This document shows positions 9,108 through 17,106 of a DNA stretch of 64,000 nt, one piece after another. Made by a program: the position numbers and the translations under genes. How positions within the stretch are numbered: position 1 is the stretch's first letter; every line of letters starts with the position of its first letter. This DNA is from RH-AL1 sp965277355 (GTDB lineage: Bacteria > Pseudomonadota > Alphaproteobacteria > Rhizobiales > Beijerinckiaceae), in the NCBI GenBank assembly GCA_965277355.1, contig CBDICN010000002.1, positions 1,364,001-1,428,000 of the forward strand, given 5' to 3'. The notes beneath the pieces were generated by a model. The model was not told where the DNA came from. It searched no databases and saw only the letters and a program-made list of their open reading frames with translations.

Positions 9108-9854
9108 ATGGCGATCACGAGAGCCTTCTCGATAGTCGGAGCCTTGGCCCGCAATACGCCGCGCCAGGTGCGACGCGCCGAGCATCCATCCGCGCAGCAG
9201 GCGCCTGGCAGCCGCAAGGCCGGCCGAGCGGTCGCCGCGGCGGCGCGCTTCAAGCTCGACCTGCTCGATTTCGTCGTGGCGCTCGCCCGTAAGGTCGGCG
9301 GCTTCTGCGCGCTGCTCACGCTCGGCTGGATCTACTTCCGCGAATTGGCGCTGGGCCAGAGCCTGCAGGAGATTTTTCCGGGCGCCGCCGACCCGGACCT
9401 GCGCCAGACGATGTGGGTCGCGCTGTTCCTCATCATGGCGCAGGGCTGGGACATCCCGGTCGACGAGATCGCGGTGTATGTTTCGCGCCTGCGGACCCGC
9501 TTCCCGCAAGCCGCGAGCGCGCGACGGGCGGCGCGCGAGCCCCTGCTGCGCCCGGCGGCAGCGTGGCGCATGATCGAGCCGGTGGTCACGCGGCTCGGCC
9601 GCTTCATGGATCTCTGCGTCGCCATCGCCAACAAGGTCGGCGCGCTCGCGGTGATGATCTTCCTTTGCGTGCTCGCCAAGCAGCTCTGGTGGGACGGCAT
9701 GAGCCTGCGCCAGATGTATCCCACCGCCACCGACCCGATGGTCTCGCTTCTCGCCGACCTCTGCGTCTACGTCGTCGTGCTCGGCTGGTGGGCGATGCCG
9801 ATGGAGCAGGTCAGAATTTTTTGGCATCGGCTGAAAGAAGTCGGCGGCCGCTGA
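9108..9854 (+). CDS. Membrane protein made of two repeated halves, function unknown
   Basis: A 248-residue protein without a family I recognise. It has two similar halves: residues about 60-125 (ARKVGGFCALL, then SLQEIFPGAADPD, then GWDIPVDEIAVYVSRLR) and about 175-245 (ANKVGALAVMI, then SLRQMYPTATDPM, then GWWAMPMEQVRIFWHRLK). Each half has two hydrophobic segments around a short hydrophilic loop, so four transmembrane helices are likely. The N-terminus is basic and Ala-rich. The start at 9108 has GGTGGAG upstream. It is divergent from udgX (52 bases between starts) and convergent with the radical-SAM gene, so it sits inside a DNA-repair locus. Confidence 0.75.
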   Translation: MAITRAFSIVGALARNTPRQVRRAEHPSAQQAPGSRKAGRAVAAAARFKLDLLDFVVALARKVGGFCALLTLGWIYFRELALGQSLQEIFPGAADPDLRQTMWVALFLIMAQGWDIPVDEIAVYVSRLRTRFPQAASARRAAREPLLRPAAAWRMIEPVVTRLGRFMDLCVAIANKVGALAVMIFLCVLAKQLWWDGMSLRQMYPTATDPMVSLLADLCVYVVVLGWWAMPMEQVRIFWHRLKEVGGR

Positions 9855-9885
9855 TGGTCCCGGGTCCTACGCGGGGAACGACCAC

Positions 9886-11127
9886 TTAAGCGAACAGCTC
9901 CATCTGCTTCGGCGGCGCGATCCGCGCCCTCAAATCCGCCTTGTCCGTCAAGCCGCCCGGATGCCAGTCGGCGCAGGCGATCCACGGCATCGTCGTCTTG
10001 ACCGAGTGGCAGAGGCGGGCGAGATCCTCCAGCCGCAGCGCGTGGTAGCGGCGCGACGACAGGATCTTGGCGATCGTCTTGACCCCGAGGCCCGGCACCC
10101 GCAGCAGCGTCTCGCGCGTGGCCCTGTTGACGTCGACGGGGAAGTGCTCGCGGTGCTTGAGCGCCCAAGCCGTCTTCGGATCGACGGCAAGGTCGAGCAT
10201 GCCGCTCTCGCTGGCGCCGACGATCTCCTCGACCCCGAACCCGTAGAACCGCAGCAGCCAATCGGCCTGGTAGAGCCGGTGCTCGCGCATCAGCGGCGGC
10301 TTGACGAGCGGAAGGAGGCGGCTCGCGTCCGGGATCGGCGAGAACGCCGAGTAATAGACGCGGCTCAGCTTGAAGCTCGAGTAGAGCGTCGAGCTCTGGC
10401 GCAGGATGATATCGTCGCCGGCGGTATCGGCACCGATGATCATCTGCGTAGACTGGCCGGCCGGGGCAAAGCGCGGCGGCGTCTTGCCGCCTTGCCGCGA
10501 CCCCTTGCGCTCGCCCTTGGCATCCTCGATGCGGATACGCATACCGCCCATCGCCTTGCGGATGCGCCCGGCATCCTTCTCCGGCGCCAGCCGCGCGAGA
10601 CTGTCGGCCTGCGGCAGCTCGACGTTGATCGAGAGGCGGTCGGCGTAACGGCCGGCTTCGGCGAGCAACGCCGGATCGGCATCCGGGATCGTCTTCAAGT
10701 GGATGTAGCCGCCGAATGTTTGTTCGGTGCGCAGCTTGCGCGCCACCGCCACCACCTGCTCCATCGTGTAGTCCGGCGACTGGATGATGCCCGACGAGAG
10801 GAACAGCCCCTCAATGAAGTTGCGCTTGTAGAAGCCGATGGTGAGGTCGACCACCTCGTCCACCGTGAAGCGCGCCCGCTGCACATTCGACGACACCCGG
10901 TTGACGCAATAGTGGCAATCGAACCGGCAGTAGTTCGTCAGCAGGATCTTCAGGAGCGAGATGCAGCGCCCGTCCGGCGCATAGGCGTGGCAGATGCCCA
11001 TGCCCTCGGTCGAGCCGATTCCCTTGGTCTTCAGCGACGACTTCTTATCCGTGCCGCTCGAGGCGCAAGAGGCGTCGTATTTCGCGGCATCGGCGAGAAT
11101 CGCCAGCTTCTCGAGTGTGGTGAGCAT
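9886..11127 (-). CDS. Putative DNA modification/repair radical SAM protein (TIGR03916-like, spore-photoproduct-lyase relative)
   Basis: A 413-residue radical-SAM protein. The cluster motif is CRFDCHYC (C-x3-C-x2-C) after LLKILLTNY, and a helix-hairpin-helix DNA-binding motif, RVPGLGVKTIAKIL, lies near the C-terminus. This combination is the family usually encoded beside the TIGR03915 domain that is fused to UdgX upstream here, which supports a shared role in DNA base repair or modification. The reaction is not known for the family. The ATG at 11127 begins MLTTLEKLAILADAAKYDASC, a typical start. It lies on the same strand as udgX but the duplicated membrane gene separates the two. Confidence 0.92.
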   Translation of the reverse strand: MLTTLEKLAILADAAKYDASCASSGTDKKSSLKTKGIGSTEGMGICHAYAPDGRCISLLKILLTNYCRFDCHYCVNRVSSNVQRARFTVDEVVDLTIGFYKRNFIEGLFLSSGIIQSPDYTMEQVVAVARKLRTEQTFGGYIHLKTIPDADPALLAEAGRYADRLSINVELPQADSLARLAPEKDAGRIRKAMGGMRIRIEDAKGERKGSRQGGKTPPRFAPAGQSTQMIIGADTAGDDIILRQSSTLYSSFKLSRVYYSAFSPIPDASRLLPLVKPPLMREHRLYQADWLLRFYGFGVEEIVGASESGMLDLAVDPKTAWALKHREHFPVDVNRATRETLLRVPGLGVKTIAKILSSRRYHALRLEDLARLCHSVKTTMPWIACADWHPGGLTDKADLRARIAPPKQMELFA

Positions 11128-11311
11128 CGGTTCTTATCTTGTTCAAAGACGCCGATATAGGCAACCTCGCCCTCCGGGATAGAAGGGGACGGTCGATGCG
11201 ACGAGAGGGCGCGGCGACAAGAATGGCGGGGACAACACGACCGGCGACATACGCTGCTGTTTTCGTCGCGCGACGAGTTCGCTTCAATGCGATCGGCATC
11301 GGGAGAGCGAC

Positions 11312-11719
11312 ATGCCTCGGGCGGAAACGAGACAATGGATGCGAACGGCGAGGCTGCCGCCCGTCGGTGAGATCGAGAAACGCTCGATCATCGAGCGATG
11401 CGACGCCTTCGTGCGGGACGTTCTGAAGCCGCGCTTTCTGCCGGAGATCCGGCCCACCGAATGGAACTACATCGTCGACATCCGAGGCGCCTGGGCGGGA
11501 GGACGCTACCGGTTCATCCAGCGCTACAGGTCCGGCCATGCGGAGAACGCCGGCGAGGAATTCGATGCGCCCTTCGCGCGTCTCGATCGCATGGGTCCGG
11601 ATCGTTTCAACATTCAGTGGATGCGTCACACCGGCACCTGGTGGCCGCTCTATCGAGGCCTGACGCTCGCCGACGCGCTGAAGACACTCGAGACGGACGG
11701 CATCCTGCATCCACACTGA
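11312..11719 (+). CDS. Hypothetical protein, DUF3024-like
   Basis: A 135-residue soluble protein with no signal peptide. It is rich in aromatic and basic residues (YRFIQRYRSG, FNIQWMRHTGTWWPLYRGL) and ends with TLADALKTLETDGILHP. The pattern resembles the DUF3024 family, but I cannot confirm that. The start has GGGAGAG six bases upstream. A second hypothetical gene on the same strand begins 31 bases after its stop, so the two may form an operon. No catalytic motif is evident. Confidence 0.75.
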   Translation: MPRAETRQWMRTARLPPVGEIEKRSIIERCDAFVRDVLKPRFLPEIRPTEWNYIVDIRGAWAGGRYRFIQRYRSGHAENAGEEFDAPFARLDRMGPDRFNIQWMRHTGTWWPLYRGLTLADALKTLETDGILHPH

Positions 11720-11750
11720 CCCACCATCCCTCCTGCTTCGCGAGAGCGCT

Positions 11751-12866
11751 GTGAGCGAATATCAATATTACGAGTTCCAGGCGGTCGACCGTCCGCTCGC
11801 CAAGGCCGACCAGGACGCACTGAGGGCGATCTCGACCCGTGCCCGCATCACGAGCACGAGCTTCGTGAACACCTACGAGTGGGGCGACCTCAAAGGTGAC
11901 CCGCTCACGATGGTGCGGCGCTGGTTCGACCTGCACCTCTACCTAACGAACTGGGGGACCCGGCGGCTGGTGATGCGCTTGCCGAAGCGTCTGGTCGACG
12001 TCCTTTTCGTTCGGACGCTCCTGTCGAAGGTCGAGGAGGCCGAGGCGCACCTCGAGGGCGATCATCTGATCCTCGCTATCACGCGTGAGACCGAGCCGGG
12101 TGACGACTGGGACGACGGGTCCGGTTGGCTTTCCGCACTGTCGCCGCTCCGCGCCGATGTGCTCGGAGGCGATCGTCGTCTCTTCTACCTGCTCTGGCTG
12201 ATGGCGGTCGAAACTAATGCCTGCGAGGCGCACGAGCGGGAACCGCTGCCAAGCATCGCTCCTATGACGAGCGCCCACAAGGCCTTCGCCGAGTTCTTTC
12301 AGCTCGATCCCGACCTCCTCGATGCCGCCTCCGAGCGCGATACCGCGACCAACGCGCCGATGGACGGCCGCGCCGCCATCGCAGCCTTGGCCGACGAGGA
12401 GAAGACAAATCTGCTGGTTCGACTGTTCGACGGAGAACCGCACATCGGCGCCGAACTGCGGGCGAAAATTCGAAGGGCGGAACCAGCCGACGCCTTCGCG
12501 GCCCGGACCGTCGGAACGCTGCGCTCCCGGGCCGAGGCGATCGCCCTTCGGCGTAAGGTCGCCCTGGCCGAGCGAGCGGCGGATGCGGAGCGGCGGCGGG
12601 CCGAAGCAGCGGAACAATCGCGCCGCATGCGGATGGACATCGTCAAAATGCAGGGCGAAGGCGCCTGGCGGGAGATCGAGGCCGACATCGAGCGCCGGAA
12701 CGCGTCGGGATACGACAAAGCGATGAGCATTCTCCTCCTCCTGCACGCCATTGCCGACGACGAGGGCACCATCGAGACGTTTGGCGATCGGCTCGTCGCC
12801 ATCCGCTCTCGGCACGAACGCAAGAAGGGCTTCATCCAGCGTCTCGACGATGCCGCCATCGCTTAA
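11751..12866 (+). CDS. Conserved hypothetical protein
   Basis: A 371-residue soluble protein starting at GTG 11751. The N-terminus SEYQYYEFQAVDRPL, then STRARITSTSFVNTYEWGDLKGDP, is a pattern I recall from conserved uncharacterised bacterial proteins that are often encoded near SWIM zinc-finger genes; no such gene is nearby here. The middle has SGWLSALSPLRADVLGGDRR, and residues about 265-310 form an Arg/Ala/Glu-rich helix that probably makes a coiled coil. There is no signal sequence or membrane segment. Function unknown. Confidence 0.8.
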   Translation: MSEYQYYEFQAVDRPLAKADQDALRAISTRARITSTSFVNTYEWGDLKGDPLTMVRRWFDLHLYLTNWGTRRLVMRLPKRLVDVLFVRTLLSKVEEAEAHLEGDHLILAITRETEPGDDWDDGSGWLSALSPLRADVLGGDRRLFYLLWLMAVETNACEAHEREPLPSIAPMTSAHKAFAEFFQLDPDLLDAASERDTATNAPMDGRAAIAALADEEKTNLLVRLFDGEPHIGAELRAKIRRAEPADAFAARTVGTLRSRAEAIALRRKVALAERAADAERRRAEAAEQSRRMRMDIVKMQGEGAWREIEADIERRNASGYDKAMSILLLLHAIADDEGTIETFGDRLVAIRSRHERKKGFIQRLDDAAIA

Positions 12867-12929
12867 GCTTCGGTACGGATCGCGGCAGATCGAGCGCGGC
12901 TCCGCCGCACCGATCTCGACGGGCTTTGC

Positions 12930-13139
12930 TCAGTAGTGCGGCGGCGGCGGTTCCGCCTGGCCCGGCTCGCGGCGGCCGAGGTCGTGGAGGCGCTCGGTCA
13001 GCATCGCGACCTCGCGAGCCAGCACGTCGAGCGTGCGCCATTGCGCGGTGATCGCGGCGTCGAGGTCCGCGATGGTCGCATCCTGGTGGGCGATGGCGCT
13101 CTCGAGGTTATCGAGGCGGCGGGCAAGGTCGTCGGTCAT
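12930..13139 (-). CDS. slyX: SlyX family protein
   Basis: A 69-residue cytosolic coiled-coil protein. The sequence runs MTDDLARRLDNLESAIAHQ, then heptad-like repeats of about 45 residues, and ends with the Pro-rich tail PPPPHY that is typical of SlyX. The Met at 13139 is preferred to the upstream in-frame codon at 13181 because SlyX proteins start with this helix. The biochemical function of SlyX is not established. It is convergent with the hypothetical gene ending at 12866. Confidence 0.88.
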   Translation of the reverse strand: MTDDLARRLDNLESAIAHQDATIADLDAAITAQWRTLDVLAREVAMLTERLHDLGRREPGQAEPPPPHY

Positions 13140-13177
13140 CGGTTGCTTGTAGACCTGGGACGCCCGCCGGCCGATCG

Positions 13178-13787
13178 TCAAAGCAGATCCTCGACGCGGA
13201 TCAGTAGCCGCCGCACCCGACGCCCGGTGGCGGCGAAGACGGCGTTGGCGATCGCTTGGATCGGCGTCTCATAACGGGCCTCGACCACCGCCGCGGCGCG
13301 GGCGAGTGCGGCGTCGACATCGCCGACCTGCACGTCCTTGTCGTCCCTCTTGATGGCCGAGAGCGGCTCGGCCCCTGCAGCGTCAAGCACCGCCTGAGCC
13401 GGTCGACTCGCGAGCGTCACCGAGACGGCGCAAGCCGCCTCGGCCGCCGCTTCGATCGTCTCCGCCACTACCAAGGCGACGACCTGGCCGGGATAGGCCA
13501 CCTCCGCCGACCCCAGCGGCCGCCAGGTCGAGTTCGCCCAACCGCCGCCCATCGCGTGCTTCACCGGTGCGACGGCATCCGCGAGCGTCTCGTGGTTGAG
13601 GATTTCGAGGACGCCGGGCATTTCCCGCGCCGACGCCATGTCGAACCTTTCCAACGTGCCGGTGGTCGGCGCCAGCACGAGCGCGGCGTGCGCCATGCCG
13701 GGCAGATGTCCGACTCGTAGGCTGCGCGACCGGTGACCTTGAGCGGTCCCTCCACGCGTGTATGCGGGTACCGAGGATGGTGTTCAT
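13178..13787 (-). pseudogene. Xanthine dehydrogenase family molybdopterin-binding subunit, remnant with central deletion and frameshifts
   Basis: Three reading frames must be joined to recover the protein. The ATG at 13787 gives MNTILGTRI; a one-base loss then moves to the frame of RVEGPLKVTGRAAYESDI; a second shift moves to LPGMAHAALVLAPTTG, which stays open for about 170 codons. Near the end, the sequence goes from YETPI, normally around residue 160 of this family, directly to IANAVFAATGRRVRRL and the stop, which is the normal C-terminus of a protein of about 730 residues. So roughly 540 central residues, including all molybdopterin contacts, are missing. No other subunit is present nearby. 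It lies between slyX and a GNAT gene. Confidence 0.85.
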
Positions 13788-13867
13788 CGCTGTCGAACGC
13801 GCGAGCTGCGCCAGCGTGCGCGCGGCATGATGGCAAGATCGCGAGGCTCCTTCCGCCAGCTGGGGCC

Positions 13868-14311
13868 TTAGAATACTTTGCGGTATTGCACGAAGCCGGA
13901 GCGGTCGGCCATGCGGTCGTAGAGCAGCATCGCGTCCGCGTTGGTCTCTTCTGTCAGCCAGTGCACGCGGGAGCAGCCTTCCGCTCGTGCGACCGCGTAG
14001 ACGTGATCGATGAGGGCACGGCCGACGCCTCCGCCCCGCGCGCCGGCCTCGACGTAAAGGTCCTGCAGGTAGCAATAATCGCCGGCCGTCCAGCAGGAGC
14101 GATGGCGGATGTGGTGCACCATGCCAATCGCTTCGTCGTCGCCCCACGCGAGCGCGCCACCCATCGGCTCGGCGGAATCGATCAGCCGCGACCAGGTTAT
14201 CGCGCCGACATCGTCCGCGATCGTGACTCGGTAGAAGCTCTGGTAGGCGCGCCAGAGCGGGAGCCAGTCGGCATGGTCGCGGGAGCGCAGCGGTCGGACG
14301 TGGACGGGCAT
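13868..14311 (-). CDS. GNAT family N-acetyltransferase
   Basis: A 147-residue acetyltransferase that would move an acetyl group from acetyl-CoA to an unidentified amine. The start MPVHVRPLRSRDHADWLPLW is the normal GNAT opening. Motif A, the acetyl-CoA pyrophosphate loop, is visible as CYLQDLYVEAGARGGGVGRAL near residues 75-95, shown here in part. The C-terminal ADAMLLYDRMADRSGFVQY matches motif B. The Met at 14311 is chosen because the open frame upstream is the shadow of fetA. It is divergent from fetA, with 64 bases between their starts. Confidence 0.9.
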   Translation of the reverse strand: MPVHVRPLRSRDHADWLPLWRAYQSFYRVTIADDVGAITWSRLIDSAEPMGGALAWGDDEAIGMVHHIRHRSCWTAGDYCYLQDLYVEAGARGGGVGRALIDHVYAVARAEGCSRVHWLTEETNADAMLLYDRMADRSGFVQYRKVF

Positions 14312-14375
14312 AGGCGGATCGCCTCCGAACTGGCATTGATGAGCGCGCCGAACCCGACGCTCTCCGAGCCGCACC

Positions 14376-14981
14376 TTGTCCGCATCCCTCGTCATCGACA
14401 ACCTGCGCGGCGCCGTCGTCGGTCCCCTCAGCCTCGCCGTCGCGGGCGGCAGCTGCGCGGCGATCACCGGGCCCTCCGGCGCCGGGAAGAGCCTGTTCCT
14501 GCGGATGATCGCCGATCTCGATCCGAGCGCCGGCGCGGTGGCGCTGGGCGAGCTGGGCCGCGAGGCGGTGAGCGCGCCCACCTGGCGGCGCGCCGTCCGC
14601 TACGTCGCGGCGGAACCCGGCTGGTGGGCGGAGACCGCGGCCGCGCACATCGCGCCGGACGCGTGCGATCAGGCCCGCGACCTCGCGGCGCGCCTCCATC
14701 TCGACGGTTTCCTGTTCGAGCGGCCGATCGCATCGCTCTCGACCGGCGAGCGCCAGCGCTTCGGCCTGGTGCGCGCCTTCTGCGACGCCCCTCCGGCGCT
14801 GTTGCTGGACGAACCCTCCAGCGCGCTCGACGGCGAAAGCGCGGCGTCGCTCGAGGCGCTGCTCCGCGACACCCTGGCGGCGGGGCGTGTGATCGTGCTC
14901 GTCACCCACGACAGGGCGTTGGCCGACCGGCTCGGCGACCAGCGCCACGAACTCGTCGGCGGCAGGTTCTTGCCGCGATGA
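14376..14981 (+). CDS. fetA: ABC transporter ATP-binding protein, FetA (YbbL)-like
   Basis: A 201-residue ABC ATPase. Walker A is GPSGAGKS near residue 34, the signature is LSTGERQRF, and Walker B is PALLLDEPSSALD, followed by the switch His in LVTHD. The start is TTG at 14376, the only reasonable in-frame initiator. The next gene encodes a UPF0014/FetB permease and overlaps by four bases (ATGA), so this is the FetAB-type exporter that in E. coli lowers cytosolic iron and improves oxidative-stress resistance. The substrate here is inferred from that family. No Fur-type site was recognised upstream. Confidence 0.88.
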   Translation: MSASLVIDNLRGAVVGPLSLAVAGGSCAAITGPSGAGKSLFLRMIADLDPSAGAVALGELGREAVSAPTWRRAVRYVAAEPGWWAETAAAHIAPDACDQARDLAARLHLDGFLFERPIASLSTGERQRFGLVRAFCDAPPALLLDEPSSALDGESAASLEALLRDTLAAGRVIVLVTHDRALADRLGDQRHELVGGRFLPR

Positions 14982-15769
14982 ACGCCATCGCGCTGACCCC
15001 GCTCGACCTCGCCGTCGCCGCCACGCTCGTCGTTGTCGACGCGGCGATCTCGATCGCCCTTCGGCTGGGGCTGCACCGCCGCATCGCGATCGCGACGATC
15101 CGCATGGTTCTTCAGCTCGTTGCCATCGGCTTCGTGCTGCGGTTCGTCTTCGCGTTGCGCGAGCCGGCGGTGACGCTGGCGCTGGTCGTGGTGATGGCGC
15201 TGGTCGCGGCCCGCGAGGTCGCGACGCGCCCGGCGCAGCGGCTCGCCGGCTTCGGCAACCATCTCGTCGGCGCGGCCAGCGTCGGGCTCGCGGTGATCCT
15301 CACCGCGTTGCTGGCGCTGACGACGGCGATCCGGCCGCAGCCCTGGTACGACCCGCGCTACGCCGTCCCACTCGTCGGAATCATCCTCGGCAACGTCCTC
15401 AACGCCGCCAGCATCACCCTCGACGTGATCCTCGGCGGCTTCGCCCGCGAGCAAGGCGCGATCGAGGCGCGGCTGGCGCAGGGCGCCACCTTCCGCGAAG
15501 CGTCGCGCCCGCTGGTGATGCGCGCGATCCGCCAGGGCCTGCTGCCGATCATCAACGCGATGTCGGCGTCTGGCATCGTCACCCTGCCCGGGATCATGAC
15601 CGGGCAGATCCTCGCCGGAATGGATCCGCTCGAGGCCGTCAAATATCAGATCCTGCTGATGTTCCTGCTCGCCGGCGCGAGCGGGCTCGCGGCGGTAGCG
15701 ATCGCCTTCCTCGCCGCCGCCCGGCTCACCGACGAGCGGCAGCGATTGCGGCTCGATCGCCTGCGATGA
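14978..15769 (+). CDS. fetB: ABC transporter permease, FetB/UPF0014 family
   Basis: A 263-residue inner-membrane protein with about seven hydrophobic segments. Family landmarks are AIATIRMVLQLVAIGFVLR near residue 40, the VPLVGIILGNVLNAASITLD segment near 130, GATFREASRPLVMRAIRQGL, and SGIVTLPGIMTGQILAGMDP. These are typical of UPF0014/FetB proteins. It is translationally coupled to fetA. The last 44 bases overlap the end of the convergent amine oxidase gene. Confidence 0.93.
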   Translation: MNAIALTPLDLAVAATLVVVDAAISIALRLGLHRRIAIATIRMVLQLVAIGFVLRFVFALREPAVTLALVVVMALVAAREVATRPAQRLAGFGNHLVGAASVGLAVILTALLALTTAIRPQPWYDPRYAVPLVGIILGNVLNAASITLDVILGGFAREQGAIEARLAQGATFREASRPLVMRAIRQGLLPIINAMSASGIVTLPGIMTGQILAGMDPLEAVKYQILLMFLLAGASGLAAVAIAFLAAARLTDERQRLRLDRLR

Positions 15770-17003
15770 GCGCGCGCACCGCCTGCGTGCCCTCCTCGAA
15801 GGCGCCGTGCGCGGTCGAGAAGAAGGTCCGCGAGGTGGCCTCGCCGGCGAAGAGTATGCGCCCGTCGACCGGCGTCGCCAGCACGGCGCGGGCGTCGGCA
15901 TGGCCGGGCAGCGCGTGGGAGTACGAACCCAAAGAGAGGGGATCGGAGGCCCAGGCGGTGGCGACCAGCGGCGTCAGGCGGCCGCCGATGTCGCGGCCGA
16001 GGGCTTGCCCGATCTCGGCGCGAGCGGCGTCGGCGAAGGCGGCCAGTCCGCCCTTCTCGAGGTGGCGCGCGTAGTCGCCCCCGAAATAGCCATCGACGAT
16101 CGCGCGGCCGCGCGGGCGAAGCGTATACGTGCCGGTATCGACCCGATCCGGCGCGCCGATCAGGCGGGTGTCGGGCTCGAAAGCCTCCGCGTCTTCCAGG
16201 GTGAAGAAAAGCTTGTCGGCGACGCCGAGCGGCAGGTGCGCGGCGGCATGGAGGTGCCCGTCGAGCTGCGGGTCGAAGGCGATCGCGCCCGCCGCCAGCA
16301 CGCTCGTCGGCACGGTGACGACCACGCGGCCGGTTTCAAGCGTCCCGCTCGAGGTATCGATCCTGATCACCGGTCCGGTCGCATCGATCCGCGTGACGGC
16401 GCAGCCAAGCCGTACCGGCAAGCTGGCTCCGGCGGCGGCGATCATCGCGCCGTAGCCGCCGACGACCCGCCAGTCCTCCTCGGTGTCGGCGTAGCGGTCG
16501 AAGTCGATCACAGAGACGCGCTCGAGCGGCGCGCCGTTGTAATAGGTCGAGACCGCGTCGATGAAGCCGTTCCAGCATGCTCGCGGGTCGAGCAGCTCCG
16601 CCGCCGGTCGGTCGCGGCCGGTGCGTCGGGCTTCCGCGGCGGCCTCTTCGAGACGCTGGTAAAAGGCCGCTTGCTCGGCGCCGAACTGGTCCTGCTCGGC
16701 CGCGCCGAACCCTTCCTGCAGATGGCGGCGGCGCCACGGCGGCTCGGATTTGTCGAGGGCAAAGCCGAGCGATGGAGCCAGCTCGGCCAGCACGTTGTTG
16801 TCGGCCGAATGCAACCACTCGCAGCCGAGGTCGAGCGGGTACGGCGTCCCGCACGGGTTGGTCCAGGCGCGCCCGCCGATCCGCCCGCGGGCTTCCAGGA
16901 TGATGTGCGGGATGCCGCGCCGCGCGAGTTCGCGCCCGGCGGCGATGCCGGCCGCGCCGGCACCAATGACGACCACCTCGGGCCGCCTGGGAAGGGATGT
17001 CAT
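15726..17003 (-). CDS. FAD-dependent amine oxidase family protein
   Basis: A 425-residue flavoprotein of the monoamine/polyamine oxidase family. The FAD-binding motif VVVIGAGAAGIAAGRELARRG is at residues about 10-30, shown in part, with ILEARGRIGGRAW next. The C-terminus carries GRILFAGEATSRTFFSTAHG, the second FAD contact. It should oxidise an amine to an aldehyde or imine with release of peroxide, but the substrate is unknown. The Met at 17003 is preferred because it directly precedes the nucleotide-binding strand. Its 3' end overlaps fetB by 44 bases in convergent orientation. Confidence 0.9.
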   Translation of the reverse strand: MTSLPRRPEVVVIGAGAAGIAAGRELARRGIPHIILEARGRIGGRAWTNPCGTPYPLDLGCEWLHSADNNVLAELAPSLGFALDKSEPPWRRRHLQEGFGAAEQDQFGAEQAAFYQRLEEAAAEARRTGRDRPAAELLDPRACWNGFIDAVSTYYNGAPLERVSVIDFDRYADTEEDWRVVGGYGAMIAAAGASLPVRLGCAVTRIDATGPVIRIDTSSGTLETGRVVVTVPTSVLAAGAIAFDPQLDGHLHAAAHLPLGVADKLFFTLEDAEAFEPDTRLIGAPDRVDTGTYTLRPRGRAIVDGYFGGDYARHLEKGGLAAFADAARAEIGQALGRDIGGRLTPLVATAWASDPLSLGSYSHALPGHADARAVLATPVDGRILFAGEATSRTFFSTAHGAFEEGTQAVRALIAGDRAAIAAARR

Positions 17004-17106
17004 GGCTGGTAGATAGAAGGCGCGGCAGCCGATCGCAACGAAGGCTGGAAGCTCACCGTCCGTGAGCAAACCGATGACGCCGGGATGGGCTTAGGTGCGG
17101 CGCGCC

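Noticed and set aside
7487..11127. A phage-defence island.
   Set aside because: UdgX and the radical-SAM protein are DNA-repair-type families; no nuclease, abortive-infection or restriction gene accompanies them.
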